Shown: in pieces, positions 42,824-50,950 of the stretch
Layout: the number at the start of each line of letters is the position of its first letter
Position numbering within the stretch: the first letter of the stretch is position 1
Assembly: GCA_963761755.1 (NCBI GenBank)
Contig: CAVXIC010000007.1
Span: 744,001 to 808,000 of the forward strand
Origin: CAJXVA01 sp963761755
Lineage (GTDB): Bacteria > Myxococcota_A > Polyangia > Nannocystales > Nannocystaceae
Length of the DNA stretch: 64,000 nt
Direction: 5' to 3'
Notes under the pieces: model-generated
Seen by the model: only the letters and a program-made list of their open reading frames with translations
Database searches by the model: none
Told to the model about the DNA's origin: nothing
Translations under genes and position numbers: made by a program

Positions 42824-43759
42824 TCAGGAGGACGTGGGCGAGAGGGCGGCTCGCACGCCGGCGGCGAGCATCCCCAGGCCGGCCCCGTGAACCGGCAAGC
42901 AGCCGGCGTCCCGCTGCGCGATCCAGTCTGGATGGTTCTCCGGATACAGGTACGCCTCGGGGTGCGGCATCAAGCCAAAGATCCGGCCGGAGGGGTCGCA
43001 GATTCCGGCAATTCCGCCCGGCGAGCCGTTGGGGTTGTCCGGCCACGCCTCGGTGGGGTTTCCCTCCGCGTTCGCGTACCGCACCGGCACCAGGGACTGG
43101 GCCAGGATCTCGGCCTCCAGCTCGGGGTCGAGCAAGACCTTCCCCTCGCCGTGTCGGCTGGGGACTTCGAGCAAGGCCCCGCTCGCCCCGCGCGTGAAGA
43201 CGCACGGGGAGCGCGGGTCGATGCGCAGCCGAACCCACGCGTTGCGGTAGCCGACCCGGTCGTTGTGCTCCACGGTGCACTGCTGCGACGCGAGCCGATC
43301 GCCCCGACTGCGGCCGAGCCCCGGCACGAGGCCGAGCTTCGCGATCGTCTGAAAACCGTTGCAGATCCCAAGGACCAGACCCCCGTCATCGACGAAGGCC
43401 GCGATGCGATCGCCCAAGCGCGCCCGGACCCGGTTGGCAAAGACACGGCCCGAGGCGATGTGGTCTCCGAACGAGAAGCCACCGCCGAACACCATGATGC
43501 GGGTGTCTTCGAACGCGGCGGGATCGTCGATGACGTCGGAGAAATGGCGGACGCGGGGCCGGGCTCCCAGCATCTCGAAGCCCGCGCTGGTCTCCGCTTC
43601 GCAATTGAGGCCGTAGCCCGCGAAGACGAGGACCCCGACCCCGTCCGCGCCCTCGATCGGGCCCACGGGGGGCTGCGTCCATGCCGAGGCCGCGCGCTCG
43701 GGATCGTGGCTGGCTGGGCTGGCTGGGCTGGCTGGGCTGGCTGGGGCTGGAGAAGCCAT
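42824..43759 (-). CDS. purQ: Phosphoribosylformylglycinamidine synthase subunit PurQ
   Basis: A 311-residue class I glutamine amidotransferase that supplies ammonia to PurL in the fourth step of purine synthesis. The nucleophile is Cys133 in LGICNGFQ, with a His-Glu pair in LMPHPEAYLYPENHP. It is longer than typical small PurQ (about 230) and matches the long type that works with a fused PurS-PurL. The N-terminal 40 residues are Ala/Ser/Pro repeats coded by a 9-bp tandem repeat. The enzyme core begins near residue 40. Gene 43764-44510 ends 4 bp upstream. Confidence 0.92.
   Translation of the reverse strand: MASPAPASPASPASPASHDPERAASAWTQPPVGPIEGADGVGVLVFAGYGLNCEAETSAGFEMLGARPRVRHFSDVIDDPAAFEDTRIMVFGGGFSFGDHIASGRVFANRVRARLGDRIAAFVDDGGLVLGICNGFQTIAKLGLVPGLGRSRGDRLASQQCTVEHNDRVGYRNAWVRLRIDPRSPCVFTRGASGALLEVPSRHGEGKVLLDPELEAEILAQSLVPVRYANAEGNPTEAWPDNPNGSPGGIAGICDPSGRIFGLMPHPEAYLYPENHPDWIAQRDAGCLPVHGAGLGMLAAGVRAALSPTSS
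43708..43751. repeat. 9-bp tandem repeat at the 5' end of purQ
   Basis: Four or more units of GGCTGGGCT code for Ala-Ser-Pro repeats right after the purQ start. Confidence 0.85.
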
Positions 43760-43763
43760 GCGC

Positions 43764-44510
43764 TCAGCCGCCCGTGGCGGTGTCGGTGTCGGTGTCGGTG
43801 TCGCCGCCGCCACCGGTCCCAGAGTCCGTCGTGCCGCCGCCGGCGGGACAGCCAGCCACCGGGGGGTCCGTCAGCGCCGCAGGATTCGTCGCGTCCGCGG
43901 GGTCGATGCGAATCGCAGCGAAGGTCGACCCCGTGAGGTCGATGTTCGCCGGAACCGTGACCATGCCGTTGACCACGCCGCAGTAGACGTTCTCGTCCTG
44001 GATCGCGCCGGTCAGGGCGAGCGTGGCCACGATGTCGCTGCCGGTGATCGGGTTGGCCGCGCCGGTGACCGCCACTTCGCCGAGGTCGGCCATGACGAAC
44101 GCGCCGGCCTCGTCGACGTCGAAGGAGATGCTGACGACCTCTCCCACGAACTCACGCGGGACCGCGGTGGCACCGAAGTCGAGCGACAGGGGCTGCAGGT
44201 CGATGTCGACTTGGCCACCGCCGGCGTCGTTGGCCGTGAAGGTCGTCGTCGCGATGAACTGAAGCGGCGTATTCTCGGCAATGATCGCCGCGAGGGAGAA
44301 GTGGAACGTCCCGGTGATGTCCGCCAGGGCCCCACCGACGTCCATCTTCACCATCGCCGCGTCGTCGCGAATGTCCTGCGTCTTGTCGACGAACTCGTCG
44401 TAGCGCCCTTCGACGTCGGGGCTGGGGCAGCCTCCGGCGATCACGGCGAGCAGGGGCAGCGAGAGCGCCGCGAGGAGCGGGCGACGGATTGCGCGAGTTC
44501 GAGAGGCCAT
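43764..44510 (-). CDS. Hypothetical lipoprotein
   Basis: A 248-residue lipoprotein with a signal helix ending LLAVIAGGC and a beta-rich mature part of unknown family, ending in a Gly/Asp/Thr low-complexity tail (DTDTDTDTATGG). It is translated just before purQ, from which it is separated by 4 bp, so the two are likely cotranscribed. It is divergent from the FadL-type gene across a 120-bp gap. Confidence 0.65.
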   Translation of the reverse strand: MASRTRAIRRPLLAALSLPLLAVIAGGCPSPDVEGRYDEFVDKTQDIRDDAAMVKMDVGGALADITGTFHFSLAAIIAENTPLQFIATTTFTANDAGGGQVDIDLQPLSLDFGATAVPREFVGEVVSISFDVDEAGAFVMADLGEVAVTGAANPITGSDIVATLALTGAIQDENVYCGVVNGMVTVPANIDLTGSTFAAIRIDPADATNPAALTDPPVAGCPAGGGTTDSGTGGGGDTDTDTDTATGG

Positions 44511-44630
44511 GGAGGGTCCGTCCTTGCGAGAGGGGTGTGAAAGCACAGACCCCTTTTCGACCTCGAGAGTGTAGAGTGCGGCGATAGATCGGCACAAGCC
44601 GGATCCTCAAGTCTGCTTCGAGGTTTCTCG

Positions 44631-46250
44631 ATGGTGAAGCAACGCACAGCCCACGTCTCGCAACGCACTCGCACATCGTCGCTCCAACCGTTCCGCGCGT
44701 CACGCCCGTCGGGCTGGATCGCGAGCTTGGCCGGCGCTGCCGCCTTGGGCTGCGTCGTCCTGATGGCGCCCGCGCAGGCGTCCGCGTCGGGTATCGCCGC
44801 CGCTCGGTTCGGCGGAGAGCACGGGCACCCCACCACCGACAACCCGACGGCCATCTACTACAACCCCGCCGGCATCGCGCTCTCCAAGGGGACGCACATC
44901 TTCGTCGACGGCACGATCGCGCTGCGCTGGGCGGGCTACGAGCGCCCAGCCGCAGGTCCCGACGACGTGGCCGGTGGCAACCCGGTTCAGAACAACCAGG
45001 AGACCTTGGGCCTGGCTCCTGGCGCCAACGACGGCAAGGCGTCGCTGTTCAACGCGATCGCCTCGCCCTTCATGGGCGTCTCGTCCGACTTCGGCACCGA
45101 CTTCATCTACGGCGGCGTCTCGCTCTCGTTCCCCTTCGGCGGGTCAGCGGTCTGGGACAAGAACAGCGTGTACGCGGGCAACGAGCAGTTCCCCGGCGCC
45201 GTCGATGGCCAGCAGCGCTGGTACTCGATCGATGGCTCCATTCGCTCGATGTACATCACGGGCGCGTTGGCCTTCAACGTCCGCAAGATCGGCCTGTCCA
45301 TCGGGGTCAGTGGATCTGCCATTCGATCCAACGTCTCCACCTTGCGGGCGCGCAACGCCGACGGCACCGATGACCTGGTCGCCGTCAACCCCGACGGCAC
45401 AATCGTCCGCGACGGCGACGGAAACACGACCCTCAAGGAGGGCCGAAGCCTCGTCGACGTCAGCGGCTGGCAGGGCGGCTTTGGCATCGGCCTGGTCTAC
45501 GACGTGCTCAAGCAGGGCAAGTACTTCATCGGCGCCTCGTACACGTCCCAGCCCAACATCACCGGCGGCATGACCCTCAAGGGCAAGCTGCAAAACGCCC
45601 TCACCGTCACCCAGGCCGATCAGTCCGACGTCGAGTTCACGCAGAGCCTGCCGGACATCATCCGCTTCGGCGTTCGCGTGCGCCCCACCGACAAGTACGA
45701 GCTTCGACTCTTCGGCGACTACACCCGGTGGTCCGTCTCCGAGCGGCAGTGCTTGATCGACGTGTCGAGCAAGACCGGCAACACCTGCGACTTCGCCAAC
45801 GCCAGCGGTGCGCTGGACAACCCCGAGAACTTCGGCGGCGCGACGACACCCGCCGGAGATCCCAACCCGGCTGCCGCCGGCGTCGTGCAGCACCTGCCTC
45901 GGTTCTGGAAGGACGCCGGTGGCGTTCGGCTGGGCGGCTCGTACTGGTTCATCCCCGAGGTCGAGGGCTACCTCGGCGCCGGGTACGACAGCAGCGCCGT
46001 CCCCCTGGAGACCATGGACCCGGCCCTGATGGACATGAACAAGTTCAGCTTGGCCGCAGGCGTGCGGTGGCAGATCATCAAGCAGCTCGCGATGTCGTTC
46101 ACGACGACCGAGGTGATCTATCTGCGGACGAGCACGAAGGGGAAGAGCCAGCTCAACCGCTTCCCTGCCCCCACCCGGCAGCCCAGCGCGGACGGCGTGT
46201 ACACGCAGTATCTCCAGCTGTTCAACATCTACGCCGACATCTCGTTCTAG
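44631..46250 (+). CDS. FadL/OmpP1/TodX-type outer-membrane transport protein
   Basis: A 539-residue long-chain fatty acid or hydrophobic-compound porin. A signal helix (SLAGAAALGCVVLMAPAQAS) is followed by the family N-terminus GIAAARFGGEHGHPTTDNPT and AIYYNPAGIAL, the hatch-like motif of FadL. The rest is strands typical of a 14-strand barrel. It ends with the aromatic YADISF. The usual FadL is 420-450 residues; here loops are longer. No fatty-acid genes are adjacent. Confidence 0.87.
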   Translation: MVKQRTAHVSQRTRTSSLQPFRASRPSGWIASLAGAAALGCVVLMAPAQASASGIAAARFGGEHGHPTTDNPTAIYYNPAGIALSKGTHIFVDGTIALRWAGYERPAAGPDDVAGGNPVQNNQETLGLAPGANDGKASLFNAIASPFMGVSSDFGTDFIYGGVSLSFPFGGSAVWDKNSVYAGNEQFPGAVDGQQRWYSIDGSIRSMYITGALAFNVRKIGLSIGVSGSAIRSNVSTLRARNADGTDDLVAVNPDGTIVRDGDGNTTLKEGRSLVDVSGWQGGFGIGLVYDVLKQGKYFIGASYTSQPNITGGMTLKGKLQNALTVTQADQSDVEFTQSLPDIIRFGVRVRPTDKYELRLFGDYTRWSVSERQCLIDVSSKTGNTCDFANASGALDNPENFGGATTPAGDPNPAAAGVVQHLPRFWKDAGGVRLGGSYWFIPEVEGYLGAGYDSSAVPLETMDPALMDMNKFSLAAGVRWQIIKQLAMSFTTTEVIYLRTSTKGKSQLNRFPAPTRQPSADGVYTQYLQLFNIYADISF

Positions 46251-46420
46251 CGCGCGATCAGCGGCGTCAACGCCGCGACACCGCGACAAGAAACCGACTC
46301 CTTCAAGCTGGAGCGCTCGGAGCGCACGGCCCACAAGGGGTCGTTTTTGCGTGGTTTTCGGTCGATAGCGCGCAGCCGGGAGCGAGGTTCATGTCTTGCA
46401 GCTCTTCCTGCACTTTGATT

Positions 46421-46440
46421 GTAGTCGTATTCTCGACTAC
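46421..46440 (+). promoter_or_regulatory. 7-bp hairpin directly before the ribosome site
   Basis: GTAGTCG (46421-46427) and CGACTAC (46434-46440) form a perfect stem around TATTCT. The ribosome site GGAAA starts at the next base and the ATG of the PilY1-like gene at 46446, so the stem could modulate initiation. Confidence 0.5.
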
Positions 46441-46445
46441 GGAAA

Positions 46446-49400
46446 ATGCAGACGATGAACAGGCCAGCCAACCGGACGCTTTGGTCGAAGGCAGCACGGG
46501 TCCTCGGGCTCTTTGCCTTGGTGCTTCTCCCGATGCTGGCGGGCCCTGGCGAATCCCACGCCGAGCTCGACCCCTACTACGTGCTTCGCGGTCTCGGATC
46601 CGGAGACGTCCGGCCCCGCGTCCTGTTCGTGGTCGATACGTCGGGATCGATGAGCTGGCGGGCGCAAGCCGCCGATGAGCAGTGCGAATGGCGAGAGTGC
46701 GAGAGCCAAACCGACGCCCGCGAGAGCCGAATCTCGGCCGCGCGCCGGGTGATCAACGACGTCATCTCGCGCACCAGCGAGTCCGCCTCGTTCTCGTTGA
46801 TGACCTTCGATCAGTACGACCCACCGACGGCGACGCCGGCCCGCTGCGCCAACAATCGCCGCTTCGCCTGGGTCACGTACTACGGCTACTTCGTGTGGGA
46901 TCTGATCGATGCGTTCGACGGCGTGACGGGTTCGTGGCGGCTGTGTCAGGGAGACCAGCAGCGGCCCTATGCCTACCTGCGCTGGGATGAGCTCGGCCAC
47001 GACTCGCCCATTGACGCCGACGACCAGGTCGGGCCCGTGCCCCCATCTCCGCTGATCGGCGCGACGCCCGATCATGCGGACAACGCCGACCGCAAGGTGC
47101 AGTGGTTTCCTCGCTTCATGGGCATCCGCGCTCAGCTCAACGACGAGACGGACCCCGGTCGGTCCATCCTGTACGCGACCTACGGCGACTACGGCTCCGA
47201 CGACGCCAGCCGCCTCAGCAACGTCTGGGGCCGCGACTTCTACTACTGGCCCTACGTCGACGGGTTCCCGCTGTACTCGGGGTACTCGGTGTGGCCCTAC
47301 GACAACGGCCTCAACGCCGGCGGGGTCATCGGGCAGAGCGATGCCCTCAACGCGGCCAAGCTCTATGCACCGTTCTACTTGGACCTCTCGGAGTCGACGA
47401 TTCCCGCCGCCGACTGGGGCCCTGCGAGCCTCGAGGAGGCCCAGGCATCGGTCCTGTCCAAGACGGCACCCCTGATCGAAGGTGGCGTCGACGCAGGCGG
47501 CGGGACCCCGTGGGCATCGGTCGTCGGCTTGGTCGACCAGGACTACCCGCGAGAGAACACCGAGGGCAGTCACGCGTCGATCGCCAGCTATCTGAAGTTC
47601 GTCAACGCCCACAGTGGCGGCGGGGCCTGTGCGCCGACCTCGGCGGTGTTGATCACCGACGGTGTGCCGAGCCCGAGCAGCGAGGGAGGCGCCACCCTCT
47701 ACCAGCGGCTCGCCGACCTCCGCAACGATCTGGGCGTGAAGACCTACGTCGTCGGGTTCTTCCAGAGCACCGGGGAGATCAACAACATGGCGTGTGCGGC
47801 CGCGGGCGCCTGTGACGGTGGAAGCTGCGCCTCGCCCTGCAACGACGCCGCGGCGAACGACTTCGACACCTGCGCCGACCCCGACGATCCCGACGCGGCG
47901 TGTGCGTACCTCGCCGGGTCGTCGGACGAGTTGGCGACGGTGCTCACCTCGATCGTCACCGCGGCCCTCGACGTCGAGCTGCCCTCGGGGCCGGGCTCGA
48001 CCACCAACGAGTTCGGGGTTGGGGCCGCAGGAGCCCCAGGCGAAGGAGGCACGCTGCAGACCTCCCTGGCCGCGAGCACGGCGTGGCCGGGCTGGCGGGG
48101 CTCGGTTCGCCGCGAGCTGTGCACCCACCGAGACGAGGACGGGGAGTTGCTCGAGCAGTGCACGCTGCCCTCGCCCGAATGGGACGCCGACGCGATCGAG
48201 CACGTCTTCGGCCCGTGCCCGCAGTCGCATGCATGGGACGCCGGTGCGTGCTTGCAGCAGACGCTGTGGTCCGATCGCCGCGTCTTCACGACGACGGTCT
48301 CCGGTGAGGTGATCGCGGTCTCCGACGAAGATGGCCGTGCAAGCCCCGCGTTCCGCAACGAGCTGCAGGTCCGCGGCTTGATCAACGGTGTGAATCTCGA
48401 CGACAAGGCGGACGCCTTCGTGGCCTTCGTGCTCGGACGAGACTGGCCGGACGACTGGAAGCTCCCGGGTCTGGCGACCTCTACGCCGACCCTGATCCGC
48501 CGCGTGCCCCGCCTGCGCAGCCAGGCCATCCCTTCGGTCGCCATTCGCGATCCGCACTGCGGCGGCCGCCGACTCTCCGACGCCGATGCGAGCGCCCTGC
48601 CCCCGTCGCTGGAAGACTTCGCCAAGTCCGCGTGGAGCACCACGCTGCCCGATGGCGGTCCGCACTTCGAGTACCAAGAGGCGGTTCTCGTCGGTGACGA
48701 CCTCGGGATGCTGCACGCGTTTCAGTACAACAGCGGCAACGAGCTGTGGGGCTTCATTCCCGGGACGCTCCTGGAGAGCGTCGCGGCGCAGGTCCAACTC
48801 GGCGCCGCCGCCATGGGGCAGCCCGAAGCCCTCGATGAGCACATCTACGGCATCTCATCGAGCGTCAACGACAGCTGGGTCTATGACGACTCCTCGGCCG
48901 ACGCCAAGGACCATCGCTGGCGCCATCTGGCGGTGTTCGGATTCGGACCGGGCGGATCGGACTACGTCGCGCTCGACGTCAGCCACATGTCCCCGGCGTC
49001 CGACCGGGGACCCATCGAGGTGCTGTGGACGACCGACGATCCTGGCCTCGCCGCCACGTATGACGACCTCCTCGGGCAGACCTGGTCTCGACCCTCGCTG
49101 ACCTACCACGTGCCCTCCGACGACATGTCCAACGAGCCCGACCCCTTCCTCGTCGTCGGATCGGGGTACGGAGACGGCGAAGCCGGTCGACACCTGCTGC
49201 GCATCGACGCCCTGACGGGCAACTTGCTCGAGAGCGTCGACGTCGGAGTTCCCGCAGCGGACACCTTCTCGGATGCGTTCGGCTTGGTCTCGGACGCCGC
49301 CGTCGGTACGCACTGCCTCAGCCGCTTCTGGGCCGAAGCCCAAGAGACCTACGTCACCGATCCGTCGGGGCGTCTGTTTCGCTGGGATCTCGGCCGCACC

Positions 49401-50387
49401 GCCGACCACGACGCGGACAGCGAGGAGGTCTGGTCTGGCACCGCGCGGCCCGTGGCCCAGTTCCGGGCCTGCGTGGGCGTCGCAGACGCGTGCACGGTCT
49501 CGGCGAGCAACCCCGGTGAGCCGTTCAGCTTCGCCCCGGCGGTCACCGCCAACGACAGAATCGACGACCAGGCCAACGCCGCCGGCGGCCTGGCGCCCGA
49601 GGGCGAAGACCAGTTCCTCATCGCGCTCGCCAGCGGTGCCCACAACGACAGCGGCGTGACCGGGCACGAGGGAACCAACGAGTTCCATGCCAGCTTGTAC
49701 CTGCTCGTGGACGACCACCGGGCCCAGTCGCACCAGGGATTCGACATTCCTCCCGGCGCGCCGAAGATGAGCATCGGCCAGCTGGGCACCTACCCGGGCT
49801 ACATGCGGCTCGCGCTCAGCGACATCGAGCGAACGCGTACCTTCGTGCCCTACCCCGGCGCAGACGAGTTCGTCGAAACACGCGCCTTCTCGGCCAACAC
49901 ACGGCCGATCCGCGCGCCTCGTATCGTCATCCGCGGCGTGGTCGACGACGCCGGCGAGACACCGCAGGTCATCGATGGCGTCGAGGTCGTCGAGGTGACC
50001 TACTTCGTCCACGAGCCCCCGACCGCCACGTGCGACCCTCGCTTCTTCGACCCCAAGACCGAGACGTGGCACTACGATCAAGGCGCGACCTTCCAGGTTC
50101 GCCTCCAGCTCACGGTCGACACCGCCTCGGGCTTCAACTTCAGCTCTGGGGCCGGTGAAGACGTCGTGGACTTCGACGGGTCCGGCGTCCAGCGCGGCCT
50201 GACGATGCTCGGCGCCGAGCAGGAGCGCGGCGGGGACTGCGAGGACGGCAATTGCGGTCCCCAGCCGACCGCGACGCCCAACCGCGCGTGCGACAACAAC
50301 GTGGGCGCCGACCAACCGACGCGCCCGACGTACGTGATGCCCCTCTCCGCCCGCCAGCTCAGCGGCTTCACGCCGGTCGAGGGGTAG
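46446..50387 (+). CDS. PilY1-like protein with VWA domain
   Basis: A 1313-residue exported protein. After a signal peptide (about 1-39) comes a von Willebrand A domain starting RVLFVVDTSGSMSW (Asp64, Ser66, Ser68 of the MIDAS), with SVLITDGVPSP-like TSAVLITDGVPS further on. A Cys-rich stretch (about 450-480, CAAAGACDGGSCASPC) follows. The C-terminal half resembles the PilY1 beta-propeller: EAVLVGDDLGMLHAFQYNSG and ELWGFIPGTLL. PilY1 proteins prime type IV pili and act as adhesins. No pilus genes lie beside it, so its role here is open. Confidence 0.82.
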   Translation: MQTMNRPANRTLWSKAARVLGLFALVLLPMLAGPGESHAELDPYYVLRGLGSGDVRPRVLFVVDTSGSMSWRAQAADEQCEWRECESQTDARESRISAARRVINDVISRTSESASFSLMTFDQYDPPTATPARCANNRRFAWVTYYGYFVWDLIDAFDGVTGSWRLCQGDQQRPYAYLRWDELGHDSPIDADDQVGPVPPSPLIGATPDHADNADRKVQWFPRFMGIRAQLNDETDPGRSILYATYGDYGSDDASRLSNVWGRDFYYWPYVDGFPLYSGYSVWPYDNGLNAGGVIGQSDALNAAKLYAPFYLDLSESTIPAADWGPASLEEAQASVLSKTAPLIEGGVDAGGGTPWASVVGLVDQDYPRENTEGSHASIASYLKFVNAHSGGGACAPTSAVLITDGVPSPSSEGGATLYQRLADLRNDLGVKTYVVGFFQSTGEINNMACAAAGACDGGSCASPCNDAAANDFDTCADPDDPDAACAYLAGSSDELATVLTSIVTAALDVELPSGPGSTTNEFGVGAAGAPGEGGTLQTSLAASTAWPGWRGSVRRELCTHRDEDGELLEQCTLPSPEWDADAIEHVFGPCPQSHAWDAGACLQQTLWSDRRVFTTTVSGEVIAVSDEDGRASPAFRNELQVRGLINGVNLDDKADAFVAFVLGRDWPDDWKLPGLATSTPTLIRRVPRLRSQAIPSVAIRDPHCGGRRLSDADASALPPSLEDFAKSAWSTTLPDGGPHFEYQEAVLVGDDLGMLHAFQYNSGNELWGFIPGTLLESVAAQVQLGAAAMGQPEALDEHIYGISSSVNDSWVYDDSSADAKDHRWRHLAVFGFGPGGSDYVALDVSHMSPASDRGPIEVLWTTDDPGLAATYDDLLGQTWSRPSLTYHVPSDDMSNEPDPFLVVGSGYGDGEAGRHLLRIDALTGNLLESVDVGVPAADTFSDAFGLVSDAAVGTHCLSRFWAEAQETYVTDPSGRLFRWDLGRTADHDADSEEVWSGTARPVAQFRACVGVADACTVSASNPGEPFSFAPAVTANDRIDDQANAAGGLAPEGEDQFLIALASGAHNDSGVTGHEGTNEFHASLYLLVDDHRAQSHQGFDIPPGAPKMSIGQLGTYPGYMRLALSDIERTRTFVPYPGADEFVETRAFSANTRPIRAPRIVIRGVVDDAGETPQVIDGVEVVEVTYFVHEPPTATCDPRFFDPKTETWHYDQGATFQVRLQLTVDTASGFNFSSGAGEDVVDFDGSGVQRGLTMLGAEQERGGDCEDGNCGPQPTATPNRACDNNVGADQPTRPTYVMPLSARQLSGFTPVEG

Positions 50388-50450
50388 AAAGTCGAGAATG
50401 CGCCTTGCGCCCTGTGTCGTTGCGGGTATCCTCACGCCCACAGGCACCCT

Positions 50451-50945
50451 ATGGGCGATTCCTCACAAGACACCGACCAAACCTCCTCCTCCCGCCTGAC
50501 CCGCCTGACCCGCCTGACGTGGGTCCACGAGACCGTCGCCCACTGGGACGCCGACAAGGCTCGCATCGTGGGGGGTGCCCAGCCCGGCACCCTGCCCACC
50601 GGCATCACCGAACATGCCCACGGGGACGTGCTGCCCGACGATTGGTGGCGGGTCGAGGAGGACGGCACCTGCGTCGGTTACGGGCGGATGGACGTCACCT
50701 GGGGCGACGCCGAGATCTTGCTGGTCGTCGAGCCCTCAGCCCAGCGCCACGGCGTCGGCTCGTTCATTCTGGAGCGACTGGAGAAGGAAGCCCGCGCACG
50801 GGGGCTCAACTATCTCCACAACGAGGTGCACCCCGAGCACCCCGCTCGAGACGAGATCACCGACTGGCTGGAGCATCGCGCCTTCTCGCACACCGAGGAC
50901 GGCAAGCTCGCCCGCACCGTGTTCGCCAGCGTGCGCTCGGCCTGA
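50451..50945 (+). CDS. GNAT-family N-acetyltransferase
   Basis: A 164-residue acetyl-CoA-dependent enzyme. The fold's strand ILLVVEPSAQRHGVGSFILE holds the pyrophosphate-binding motif Q-R-x-G-x-G. The N-terminal 25 residues are low-complexity, with LTRLTRLT coded by a 9-bp repeat (cctgacccg). The substrate is unknown. It follows the PilY1-like gene by 63 bp and converges with the peptidase gene. Confidence 0.8.
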   Translation: MGDSSQDTDQTSSSRLTRLTRLTWVHETVAHWDADKARIVGGAQPGTLPTGITEHAHGDVLPDDWWRVEEDGTCVGYGRMDVTWGDAEILLVVEPSAQRHGVGSFILERLEKEARARGLNYLHNEVHPEHPARDEITDWLEHRAFSHTEDGKLARTVFASVRSA

Positions 50946-50950
50946 CCCGA

